DNA from: Saprospiraceae bacterium | GTDB lineage: Bacteria > Bacteroidota > Bacteroidia > Chitinophagales > Saprospiraceae | Length of the DNA stretch: 64,000 bases | Direction: 5' to 3' | Assembly (NCBI GenBank): GCA_016718505.1 | Contig: JADKDE010000001.1 | Coordinates: 579,501 to 643,500 of the forward strand | In this document: piece by piece, positions 46,556-54,774 of the stretch | Position numbering within the stretch: the stretch's first letter is position 1 | Layout: the number at the start of each line of letters is the position of its first letter | Translations under genes and position numbers: made by a program | The notes under the pieces: generated by a model | What the model saw: only the letters and a program-made list of their open reading frames with translations | What the model was told of the DNA's origin: nothing | The model's database searches: none

Positions 46556-46636
46556 GCCATTTGGCGAGACGGTACTCCGCAATACACCGACCCCGAACCG
46601 CAGGGAATGGGAAATGCCCTAAAAATAATTGACTGG
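46556..46636 (+). repeat. GC-rich structured intergenic repeat, copy C (5'-truncated)
   Basis: Retains the 3' half of the element: CTCCGCAATACACCGACC, CCCC-loop-GGG, then GGGAAATGCCC and TAAAAATAATTGACTGG. The 5' hairpin is reduced to GGCGAGACGG. Its tail matches copy B base for base to 46636. It lies 100 bp upstream of sdhC. Confidence 0.65.
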
Positions 46637-46709
46637 AAAGAATGTAGATTTAATTGTAATAATTCTAAATAAAGGGAATTTGGATTAACATTTTTTGCCG
46701 CAAATTTGT

Positions 46710-46717
46710 TACTTTTG
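46710..46717 (+). promoter_or_regulatory. -7 element (TACTTTTG) for sdhCAB
   Basis: TACTTTTG fits TAnnTTTG, with the sdhC ATG 18 bases downstream. TTTG boxes upstream lie at 12 and 27 bases rather than about 20, so the -33 element is uncertain. Confidence 0.5.
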
Positions 46718-46735
46718 TGTTAAATTGAATACAAA

Positions 46736-47419
46736 ATGAATTGGTTTAGTAAGTTTTTAACCTCCTCTATCGGCCAAAAAGTGATAATGAGTATTACTGG
46801 TCTATTTCTCATCCTTTTTTTAGTAATTCATTTGATTGGAAACCTTCAGTTGCTGAAAAATGACGGCGGAGAGTCTTTCAATATATATGCTGCTTTTATG
46901 GCGCATAATCCGCTTATCAAGGTTGTTTCGATTACTTTGTATGCATCCATATTGCTGCACGCCATCCAAGGAATATTGATTACGCTAAAAAATAAAGGCG
47001 CAAGAAAGCAAAAATATCTGGTGTCTAACACTCAGACTACGAGTTTTGCGAGCAGACAAATGGCACTGTTGGGGACTTTAATTTTTGTATTCATTTGTAT
47101 CCATATGGGTGATTTTTGGTACAAGATGAAATTCACGGATGAATTGCCTTTGCAGAAATACGCTACCCACACGGAGTATGTAAAAGACTTGTATTCAAGG
47201 GTGTATATCGCATTCCAACAGCTTTGGATAGTGGTGGTATATGTCATATCGATGGTAGTTCTCACCTTCCATTTGTTACACGGATTTCAATCTGCATTCC
47301 AAACTTTGGGTTTGAATCATCGGAAATATACGCCAGTGATCAAAGCGATCGGTACTGTTTTTGCCATATTGGTGCCATTGGCGTTTGCATTGATACCTGT
47401 GTTAATGTATTTTAATTAA
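46736..47419 (+). CDS. sdhC: Succinate dehydrogenase/fumarate reductase cytochrome b subunit
   Basis: A 227-residue membrane anchor with five hydrophobic segments. Histidines in these segments are probable haem ligands: LVIHLIGNLQL, SILLHAIQGIL, FICIHMGDFWY and FHLLHGFQSAF. It belongs to the b558-type family that carries SdhA and SdhB without SdhD. It is the first gene of sdhCAB and would pass electrons to menaquinone. sdhA starts 39 bp downstream. Confidence 0.93.
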   Translation: MNWFSKFLTSSIGQKVIMSITGLFLILFLVIHLIGNLQLLKNDGGESFNIYAAFMAHNPLIKVVSITLYASILLHAIQGILITLKNKGARKQKYLVSNTQTTSFASRQMALLGTLIFVFICIHMGDFWYKMKFTDELPLQKYATHTEYVKDLYSRVYIAFQQLWIVVVYVISMVVLTFHLLHGFQSAFQTLGLNHRKYTPVIKAIGTVFAILVPLAFALIPVLMYFN

Positions 47420-47458
47420 GACTAAATTTTCATTTTATACCAAAATAAAAATAAAGAA

Positions 47459-49087
47459 ATGCTAGATTCTAAAATTCCAGAAGGCGAGTTATCACAAAAG
47501 TGGACCAAGTATAAATCTTCAGTACCATTGGTCAATCCTGCGAATAAGAGAAATTTGGAGGTAATAGTTGTTGGATCTGGATTGGCTGGTTCTGCGGCAG
47601 CAGCTTCTTTGGCAGAGATGGGATACAAAGTGAAGGTTTTTTGCTTTCAAGATTCTCCGCGAAGAGCGCACTCTATCGCAGCTCAAGGGGGAATAAATGC
47701 CGCTAAGAACTATCAAAACGATGGGGATAGCGTGTATCGATTGTTTTATGACACCATCAAAGGTGGCGATTATAGGGCTAGGGAGGCCAATGTGCATCGA
47801 CTGTCAGAGGTGAGTGGAAATATCATTGACCAATGCGTAGCCCAAGGCGTTCCCTTTGCAAGGGAGTATGGAGGGTTACTGAGCAATAGGTCTTTTGGTG
47901 GAACCCAAGTTCAGAGGACGTTTTATGCCGCAGGGCAAACGGGCCAACAACTATTGCTTGGGGCATATAGCGCTCTATCTAGGCAGATTGGTATGGGGGC
48001 AGTAAAAATGTACTCTCGACACGAAATGCTAGATGTAGTGGTCGTGGATGGCAAAGCCAAAGGAATCATAGCCAGAGACCTTGTAACTGGAAAATTAGAA
48101 AGGCATTCAGGTCATGCCGTATTGTTGTGTTCAGGGGGATATGGCAACGTATTCTACCTCAGTACCAATGCGATGGGATCTAATGTGACAGCTGCATGGA
48201 AAGCGCATAAGCGAGGCGCATTGTTCGCAAATCCGTGCTTTACGCAGATCCACCCGACTTGCATACCCGTATCGGGAGACCATCAATCAAAACTGACATT
48301 GATGTCAGAATCTTTGAGAAATGACGGAAGAATATGGGTTCCTAAACTTAAGAATGACAATCGAAAAGCCAATGAAATACCAGAGGAAGAGCGGGATTAT
48401 TACCTCGAAAGGAGATATCCAGCTTTTGGGAATTTGGTGCCACGTGATGTAGCATCTCGAGCAGCTAAAGAGAGGTGTGATGCGGGATATGGCGTAGGAA
48501 CATCTAAAATGGCGGTTTATCTAGACTTTTCATTCAATATGGATCGGTATGGAAGAATCGAGGCAAATAAGCATGGATTGAACAATCCATCGCCAGAAGA
48601 AATAAGAAAAATGGGTAAAGAAGTTATTGCCGAGAAATACGGCAATTTGTTCGATATGTACAAGCAAATAACTGGGGAAAACCCCTATGAAGTACCTATG
48701 AGGATATATCCAGCAGTGCACTATACGATGGGAGGACTTTGGGTCGATTATAACCTCATGACGAATGTACCAGGCTTGTATGCCTTGGGTGAAGCTAATT
48801 TTTCAGACCACGGTGCCAATAGACTTGGAGCTTCAGCGCTCATGCAAGGCTTGGCGGATGGATATTTTATCATCCCTTATACCATCGGTGCTTATCTGTC
48901 CAATGAAATTAGATCAGCAGCGATTCCGACGGATCATGCCGAGTTCGTAGCTTGTGAGGATCATGTCAGAAACCAATTGGAAAGGCTGAAAAATGTAAAT
49001 GGTACCAAGTCTGTAGATCATTTTCACAAAAGTCTCGGTAAGATTATGTGGGACAAATGTGGAATGGGGAGAAAAGGAGAACGCTGA
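47459..49087 (+). CDS. sdhA: Succinate dehydrogenase flavoprotein subunit, interrupted by an in-frame TGA
   Basis: SdhA carries covalent FAD and oxidises succinate. The FAD-binding VVGSGLAGSAAAASLAEMG, the flavinylation region RRAHSIAAQGGINA, the substrate loop HPTCIPVSGDHQSKL, and the late HYTMGGLWVDY and GANRLGASALMQ are all intact. The frame stops at TGA (49085-49087, codon 543) in the C-terminal helical domain after KCGMGRKGER, but the expected family sequence (REAIQEIRKLREEFWADVRIPG) continues in the same frame to a TAA at 49430. Full length would be 657 codons. It is either a sequence error, a nonsense mutation or readthrough. sdhC and sdhB look intact, so I expect a functional gene. 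Confidence 0.9.
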   Translation: MLDSKIPEGELSQKWTKYKSSVPLVNPANKRNLEVIVVGSGLAGSAAAASLAEMGYKVKVFCFQDSPRRAHSIAAQGGINAAKNYQNDGDSVYRLFYDTIKGGDYRAREANVHRLSEVSGNIIDQCVAQGVPFAREYGGLLSNRSFGGTQVQRTFYAAGQTGQQLLLGAYSALSRQIGMGAVKMYSRHEMLDVVVVDGKAKGIIARDLVTGKLERHSGHAVLLCSGGYGNVFYLSTNAMGSNVTAAWKAHKRGALFANPCFTQIHPTCIPVSGDHQSKLTLMSESLRNDGRIWVPKLKNDNRKANEIPEEERDYYLERRYPAFGNLVPRDVASRAAKERCDAGYGVGTSKMAVYLDFSFNMDRYGRIEANKHGLNNPSPEEIRKMGKEVIAEKYGNLFDMYKQITGENPYEVPMRIYPAVHYTMGGLWVDYNLMTNVPGLYALGEANFSDHGANRLGASALMQGLADGYFIIPYTIGAYLSNEIRSAAIPTDHAEFVACEDHVRNQLERLKNVNGTKSVDHFHKSLGKIMWDKCGMGRKGER

Positions 49088-49432
49088 AGAGAAGCCATCC
49101 AAGAGATTAGAAAATTGCGTGAAGAGTTTTGGGCAGATGTTAGAATACCAGGGCCATTGAATGGACTTAATCCGGAATTGGAAAAAGCAGGAAGGGTTGC
49201 AGATTTTATGGAATTGGGTGAGCTCATGTGTATCGATGCATTGCACCGCAATGAAAGCTGTGGCGGGCATTTTAGGGAAGAATATCAGACAGAAGAAGGT
49301 GAGGCGATGAGAAATGATGAGGACTATAAATACGTCGCAGCGTGGCAGTTTAATAATCTAAACGAGCCAATCCTTCACAAGGAGCCTTTGATTTATGAAA
49401 ATATAAAAGTAGCACAGCGGTCTTATAAATAA
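49088..49432 (+). pseudogene. sdhA: C-terminal part of SdhA downstream of the in-frame TGA
   Basis: In the same frame as the upstream sdhA part and not an independent gene: REAIQEIRKLREEFW, NPELEKAGRVADFMELGE, ESCGGHFREEYQTEEGEA and LHKEPLIYENIKVAQRSYK are the normal SdhA C-terminal domain. The first ATG in it (49115-ish region, at REEFW) would give 105 residues. Only the single TGA separates the two halves; no base is gained or lost. Confidence 0.85.
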
Positions 49433-49571
49433 GCGATAGGTGGATGTAGGGCTTGGTCTTGCCATTGTTTAGAATAAATAAATGAGAATAGGCAAGACGA
49501 AATGAAATGAACCCCGAAATACACCGACCATCCATCGCATAGCGATGATGGGATCGCCCAATTAAATAATC
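49433..49571 (+). repeat. GC-rich structured repeat, copy D, inside the sdh operon
   Basis: Starts right after the sdhA stop codon: GCGATAGGTGGATGTAGG, an 8-bp stem GTCTTGCC/GGCAAGAC with a long loop, the core CCCCGAAATACACCGACC, a near-perfect CCATC-CATCGC / GCGAT-GATGG hairpin and the end GGGATCGCCC plus an A/T-rich tail. It fills most of the 160-base sdhA-sdhB gap, so it would be transcribed in the sdhCAB message. Confidence 0.7.
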
Positions 49572-49592
49572 GATTTTTTAAAATAAGTCTAT

Positions 49593-50339
49593 ATGAAATT
49601 GACATTAAAAATATGGAGACAGGAGAACAGTAATGCTTCTGGAAAATTTCAAACGTATCAAGTTTCAGATGTGTCGCCCGATATGTCTTTTCTCGAGATG
49701 ATCGATGTATTGAATGAAAAACTGATCGTAAAGAATGAAGACCCAATCGCGTTTGACCACGACTGTAGGGAAGGAATCTGTGGAATGTGTAGCATGGTAA
49801 TCAATGGAAGACCTCACGGCCCACTTAAGGGGGTTACAACTTGTCAATTGCACATGAGATCGTTTAAAGAAGGGGATACCATCGTGATAGAGCCTTGGAG
49901 GGCGAATTCATTTCCTGTCTTAAAAGACTTAATAGTGGATAGGACGGCCTTTGATCGCGTGATTGCGAGTGGAGGTTATATCTCTGTAAATACGGGAAAT
50001 GCCCAAGATGCCAACAATATTCCCATTAGCAAGATAGATGCTGATGAAGCATTTGGTTCGGCATCGTGCATCGGATGTGGAGCTTGTGTAGCGGCATGTC
50101 CTAATGGATCGGCTATGTTGTTTGTGTCTGCCAAAGTAAATCAGTTGAGTAAATTGCCTCAAGGACAACCAGAAAGGAATGTGCGTGTACTGGATATGGT
50201 AGCACAGATGGACAAGGAGGGATTTGGCTTTTGTTCTAATACGGGGGCATGTGAGGCTGATTGTCCGAAGGAAATATCATTAACCAATATTGCAGCCTTA
50301 AATAGAGATTATCTCAAGGCAAGTTTAATGGATCAATAA
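49593..50339 (+). CDS. sdhB: Succinate dehydrogenase iron-sulfur subunit
   Basis: A 248-residue electron-transfer subunit. It has a plant-type 2Fe-2S site (DCREGICGMCSM plus a distal Cys in VTTCQLH), a 4Fe-4S site (CIGCGACVAACPNG) and a 3Fe-4S-type site (CSNTGACEADCPKEI). The layout matches fumarate reductase/SdhB of menaquinone-using bacteria. Its stop codon overlaps the next ATG (TAATG). Confidence 0.96.
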   Translation: MKLTLKIWRQENSNASGKFQTYQVSDVSPDMSFLEMIDVLNEKLIVKNEDPIAFDHDCREGICGMCSMVINGRPHGPLKGVTTCQLHMRSFKEGDTIVIEPWRANSFPVLKDLIVDRTAFDRVIASGGYISVNTGNAQDANNIPISKIDADEAFGSASCIGCGACVAACPNGSAMLFVSAKVNQLSKLPQGQPERNVRVLDMVAQMDKEGFGFCSNTGACEADCPKEISLTNIAALNRDYLKASLMDQ

Positions 50340-51235
50340 TGTTCTCATGGCTTAAAAAGAGAATTAAGTTTCAGATAAAAAATTTATTTTTCAAGCCGAA
50401 TTATAAAACATTTGGGTATGAAAGATGGAGTCCTCAGGTAAAGATGGGGATCCGACAACTTTGGCATTATCATCAAGACAATGCCAATAATGGAAAGGTT
50501 TTAGATCTTGAAAATGCTGGATTTAGGGTGTTTTCAGAGGGGGATGAAGATGGCAAACTGCTTGCAATATTTGCGTATGCAGGTATATTTAATAAAACAT
50601 TCGTAGATATTGGGGGGGCAGATGGAGTGAACAGCAATTGTGCAAATTTTGCCATAAATCTCGGTTGGCATGGTTTATTTATTGATGGGAACGACGAAAA
50701 TATAAGATTTGGCCGCAAGTATTACGCCCGGCATCCTGACACTCGAGTATTTCCTCCAAAATTTTGTCAAGCATTTATAAGCCGAGAGAATATCAATATG
50801 ATTTTGGAAAGCGAATGGATGAATGGGGAAGTTGATTTGCTATCTCTCGATATCGATGGCAACGACTATTGGATCTGGGATGCATTAGAAATCGTCTCTC
50901 CGCGTGTTGTCATCATAGAGACACATATTGAATTCGGCTATAACAATATCGTAGTGCCTTACGATGCAAATTTTATTCCTCCGGGTAAGCATCCAGATTA
51001 CCATGGTGCGTCTCCAGTAGCTATGGTGGATCTTGCAAAGAAAAAAGGTTATCGGCTGGTAGGGAGCAATCTCTATGGGTACAATACGATATATCTCAGA
51101 AATGATTTGGCAGTGGGGTTGGTCCCAGAAATATCTGTAGAAAAGGTATTGAGCCATCCTAGAAATATAGAAAGATACAAATGTTTTGAACCGATCAAAG
51201 ATTGGGATTATGTGAAAGGTGAGGAGTATAAATAA
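50339..51235 (+). CDS. FkbM-like methyltransferase family protein
   Basis: A 298-residue protein with a Rossmann-type SAM-binding pattern: FVDIGGADGVNSNCA near residue 88, GLFIDGND near 115, and VDLLSLDIDGNDYWIWDAL near 165, followed by PRVVIIETHIEFG. The FkbM family makes O-methylations on sugars, lipids or natural products, but this member's substrate is unknown. Its ATG overlaps the sdhB stop (TAATG), so it is translated from the sdh message. A strong bidirectional terminator begins at its stop codon. Confidence 0.78.
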   Translation: MFSWLKKRIKFQIKNLFFKPNYKTFGYERWSPQVKMGIRQLWHYHQDNANNGKVLDLENAGFRVFSEGDEDGKLLAIFAYAGIFNKTFVDIGGADGVNSNCANFAINLGWHGLFIDGNDENIRFGRKYYARHPDTRVFPPKFCQAFISRENINMILESEWMNGEVDLLSLDIDGNDYWIWDALEIVSPRVVIIETHIEFGYNNIVVPYDANFIPPGKHPDYHGASPVAMVDLAKKKGYRLVGSNLYGYNTIYLRNDLAVGLVPEISVEKVLSHPRNIERYKCFEPIKDWDYVKGEEYK

Positions 51236-51266
51236 AAAAGGAGTTTGAAATTCAAACTCCTTTTTT
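51234..51266. terminator. Bidirectional rho-independent terminator
   Basis: A perfect 16-bp inverted repeat (AAAAAAGGAGTTTGAA / TTCAAACTCCTTTTTT) with a single central A. It gives a U-tract on both strands and separates the sdh-methyltransferase operon from the oppositely directed initiator tRNA. Confidence 0.9.
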
Positions 51267-51271
51267 CTGTG

Positions 51272-51344
<73 letters not shown>

Positions 51345-51355
51345 GTATTGTGGTG

Positions 51356-51363
51356 CAAAGGTA
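51356..51363 (-). promoter_or_regulatory. -7 element (TACCTTTG) for tRNA-fMet
   Basis: CAAAGGTA on the plus strand is TACCTTTG on the minus strand, 11 bases before the mature 5' end of the tRNA. This suits direct transcription of the gene. No clear -33 box is seen. Confidence 0.5.
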
Positions 51364-51394
51364 AGGTAAAATTTGCTAATTTTACTATTTATTT

Positions 51395-53809
51395 TTACTT
51401 TTTCACGAATTTAATCAAAGGTGAAGAAGTTTTTTCCTTTTCTGACCATCGAATAAAATACAATCCTGGCAAGAGCGAAGTGCAATCGATGGGCTGTTGG
51501 GCACATTGAATTCTGTCTTTTGAAATCAATCTTCCTGTAGCATCGTATATTGAATAATCTATCGCATCGTGTGTGGATTTGTCCAGAGATTTCAACCAAA
51601 TTTGACTTTGTACAGGATTGGGATATACTTGGAAAACTTGATCTGAATCTTTAGACTGATCTAAGGTACTTGTCGAAATTACTCGTTTTAAAGAATCATA
51701 ACCAATGACTTCGATGTCATCGATATAAAATCCATCTTTGGGTTCAATGGCGGCTTGATTTGATTCCATCACAACTTTGATATATAAGTCTCCGCCGATA
51801 TGTTCATTCAAATTGTATGATTCCATAACCCAATCTTTTTGAAGGTCGTCGTATATCGGTTCGCAATTAGCTTGCCACAAAGATCCTAATTTAGTTCTTG
51901 TTGTGGTGATCGGTGTAAAAACCAACCCATCGTGTGAAACCAATACTTGGGCATAGTCAAAACCTCTCGCAAGATCCCATTTGGCCCAAAACCTTAATTC
52001 TGCCATCTCAACCAATGACACTGGTGTTGGAAGCTTGTAGGTCATCGATTTGGATGTTCCTATGGCATAGGATGCATTGGGAGAATCTGTGATGCAATTG
52101 GGTGCACTATGATAAGTCTCTGCCGTCAGTGACCAGGCTTTGTCAGGATTCATAATCCAAGAATTGAGAGCAGCTGAACTGATATTATCTTCAAACTTAG
52201 TATCACCAAGAACAAACTGAACGATTGTATCTTCATAAATAATGCCGTGGGAAATTCCAATTATTTTACATCTAAAAACTTCACCTGAGATCGTTGAATT
52301 GGACAAGGTTACATCGAAGCTTGTAGATTTTTGGGAATTGGGTAAAACGACAATATTTTGTGTTGAGGAAATTGAGCTAATATTGGAAGAAATTGGCATC
52401 AACTGGAGTTCTACAGACTGCTCAATTGATCCAAAATTGTTAATTTCTATATTAATCGATTGATTTCTGCCAGAAAAAACAAATCCTGGGCGTGCCTTGA
52501 GATCTATCGTACTATGCGCTAATTTGGCAAGTTTTAAATTTGTTTCGAGCATAGAATGGCAATTTGGAATTATGTTTGAAGTAGGTGGCCAGAAGCCTTC
52601 TTCGCCACAACCCACCTCAGGTGTGAAGCTATACACTCTATCTTTATCCAAGACTTCCGCAAAAAGCCAATCATCAGAGGATCCATTGGTACTGTATCCT
52701 ACCGTCTCGAGATCGCTGCCATAATTATAATGATTCTCTTTACTTAAATAAGATGCAAATCGATTTAGCAATAAGGAGTCTGGGATGATTTCTGAAAAAT
52801 TACTAGGATGTACCATCAAATTTCCATATGAATGATAGTTCAAGCAATGCTCAAATTTGTTCGTCTCCGAAAGCCATTTGATGGCTTGTGTTTCTGGTTC
52901 TGAAAAAGGTCTTGGACCTCGATAGACTTCGCTATTGGCCATATTGCTGCTCCCCACATTGTCTCTACCCCATCCATAGCCATAATTTCTATTTAAGTCA
53001 ACGCCTCTAGAACTATTACCATTTACGCTGCGATTTTTTCGCCACAAACCACCTCCGTTTGGATTGGTACTGCAATTGTACTGATATCCATCAGGATTGA
53101 CACAGGGTACAAAGAACATTGCTGTTTGATTGACTAATTGTTTTATTTCGTCTGAGGAATCGTAATTCTCCAATAAATACCACATAAAATAGATCATCTG
53201 GCTTAGGCTCATAGGCTCTCGGGCGTGATGCAGGGCGGTATAAAGTACCTTTTTTTCATTTTCTTCCAAATACGGATTATCCGAAATGACTACATATTCG
53301 ATCGGTCGATTTTCAAAGGTCAAAAAACTTCCGATGGGTCTTTTGAAAGAAATGAGAGATGGGTACAACTGCTGCATTCTACTAAGTTCTTGACCTATTT
53401 CTTCGTATGTAAAATATCCTCGCATAGATCCCAGCTGAAATCGAGAAGGAACTTTTCTGTCGCCAGCGATTTCCGAAATGCATTGACAATCGGCATTCCT
53501 CGCTTCAAGGTCATTACTTAAAGCATTTGCATAATCTAAATATAAAATTTTATGAAGAACAGAAATGTTGTCCAACTCTTGTAGCTGTGTATGTGGGACT
53601 ATCAGTTTGATTTTATTGTTTTTTGGGTGGCAGTGATCTAAATCTAGGCCCGCCTTCATTAAGGTTAAAATATCCTTTTTTGCATCTTGAAGAGTGAATT
53701 CAACTTGAGCAAATTTTTCAGTTTGAGCAAAGATATTGTTAGAAAAAACAGCTGTGATAAATATAATAAAGGTAAAAATGAAATGCCTACTCGAGAAAAA
53801 TAAATTCAT
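51395..53809 (-). CDS. Secreted M14 zinc carboxypeptidase with T9SS sorting domain
   Basis: An 804-residue protein. The signal peptide is cleaved near FAQ-T30. The M14 domain spans about residues 130-430: zinc ligands H195 and E198 in HHAREPM, arginine and asparagine site NPDGYQYN and WRKNR, DLNRNYGYGW, third zinc ligand H326 in NYHSYGN and catalytic E398 in FTPEVGC. Beta-sandwich domains follow. A type A sorting domain (VFQVYPNPVQSQIWLKSL to FVKK) directs it through SprA. It probably degrades extracellular peptides. Catalytic residues are intact. Confidence 0.93.
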   Translation of the reverse strand: MNLFFSSRHFIFTFIIFITAVFSNNIFAQTEKFAQVEFTLQDAKKDILTLMKAGLDLDHCHPKNNKIKLIVPHTQLQELDNISVLHKILYLDYANALSNDLEARNADCQCISEIAGDRKVPSRFQLGSMRGYFTYEEIGQELSRMQQLYPSLISFKRPIGSFLTFENRPIEYVVISDNPYLEENEKKVLYTALHHAREPMSLSQMIYFMWYLLENYDSSDEIKQLVNQTAMFFVPCVNPDGYQYNCSTNPNGGGLWRKNRSVNGNSSRGVDLNRNYGYGWGRDNVGSSNMANSEVYRGPRPFSEPETQAIKWLSETNKFEHCLNYHSYGNLMVHPSNFSEIIPDSLLLNRFASYLSKENHYNYGSDLETVGYSTNGSSDDWLFAEVLDKDRVYSFTPEVGCGEEGFWPPTSNIIPNCHSMLETNLKLAKLAHSTIDLKARPGFVFSGRNQSINIEINNFGSIEQSVELQLMPISSNISSISSTQNIVVLPNSQKSTSFDVTLSNSTISGEVFRCKIIGISHGIIYEDTIVQFVLGDTKFEDNISSAALNSWIMNPDKAWSLTAETYHSAPNCITDSPNASYAIGTSKSMTYKLPTPVSLVEMAELRFWAKWDLARGFDYAQVLVSHDGLVFTPITTTRTKLGSLWQANCEPIYDDLQKDWVMESYNLNEHIGGDLYIKVVMESNQAAIEPKDGFYIDDIEVIGYDSLKRVISTSTLDQSKDSDQVFQVYPNPVQSQIWLKSLDKSTHDAIDYSIYDATGRLISKDRIQCAQQPIDCTSLLPGLYFIRWSEKEKTSSPLIKFVKK

Positions 53810-53949
53810 CCAAATTTGTTTAATAATTTAATAAATTGAGCGTAGGCTCTCAAAACAATCAGTCGGCTGGTTGGTAACGCTGAGCATTCGATCGAAAAAT
53901 CAAACGAAGTGCAAAGATATCAATCCAAACCAATTCTACAAAGAAACAA

Positions 53950-54747
53950 TCATTCTAAAATTTTAAAAAGGTCCCGATCTTCTAAAAAGGGTGTCTTTTG
54001 CCTTGTGGATTTAATCAGTTCCATATCTAACTCAATGGCAATTGAAGACTCAACTTCACCCAAAAAGACATTGGTTTCTCCGTTGGGAAAAAGACATTGT
54101 GTATGACCGTTGAACTGCCATGCATTGCCATCCAATCCTACTCTATTGACAGCTATAACATATGAAACATTTTCTATTGCCCGAGCTTTCAATAGGTTAT
54201 CCCAGTGATTGATGCGTACACTCGGCCAGTTGGCTACAATCATCATTATATCGTATTCTGAATCATTGCGAGACCAAATGGGAAATCTAAGATCGTAACA
54301 AATCAAAGGCAAAATTCGCCAGCCTTTATATTCGATAACCACCCTCTTTTTACCATTTTCGAAGCTTTTATCTTCATTGGCCAGTGAAAATAAATGCCTC
54401 TTGTCATAGTATTGGTAGTCATTGGGCGTAACAAAATACAGGCGATTGTAATATTTTGAATCATCAATTATACTGACAGAGCCAGTTATTGCGAGGTTGT
54501 ATTTGGTTGCTATTTGTGACATCCATTGATAAGTAGGACCTAGGTGTTCCTCAGCACATTCTGAAGGATTCATATTAAATCCAGTTTGGAACATTTCGGG
54601 CAAGACTATGATGTCTATGTCTGTATTTTTGATCTCTTTGGACAGAATTTGTTCTATTTTAGTTAAATTGGCATGGATGTCGTTCCATTTAGTGTCCAAT
54701 TGAACCAACAGTGCTTGCAGTTTATCTTTTGTCTTTTTATTTTCCAT
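53950..54747 (-). CDS. Nitrilase-family amidase, omega-amidase (YafV) type
   Basis: A 265-residue cytoplasmic hydrolase with the E-K-C triad: E51 (VLPEMFQTGF), K116 (YDKRHLF) and C150 (LICYDLRFP). The CYDLRFPIWSRN segment is typical of omega-amidases such as YafV, which hydrolyse alpha-ketoglutaramate or alpha-ketosuccinamate made by transamination. It starts 27 bp after ornithine aminotransferase, which fits a shared role in amino-acid nitrogen metabolism. It ends in TGA, so UGA acts as a normal stop here. Confidence 0.9.
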   Translation of the reverse strand: MENKKTKDKLQALLVQLDTKWNDIHANLTKIEQILSKEIKNTDIDIIVLPEMFQTGFNMNPSECAEEHLGPTYQWMSQIATKYNLAITGSVSIIDDSKYYNRLYFVTPNDYQYYDKRHLFSLANEDKSFENGKKRVVIEYKGWRILPLICYDLRFPIWSRNDSEYDIMMIVANWPSVRINHWDNLLKARAIENVSYVIAVNRVGLDGNAWQFNGHTQCLFPNGETNVFLGEVESSIAIELDMELIKSTRQKTPFLEDRDLFKILE

Positions 54748-54774
54748 GATGGTAAATATTAAGCAAAATGGCTA

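Noticed and set aside
49085..49087. UGA as selenocysteine or as a genome-wide reassigned codon in sdhA
   Set aside because: Nitrilase and rocD end naturally in TGA, Trp is encoded by TGG throughout, and SdhA has no known selenocysteine position there.
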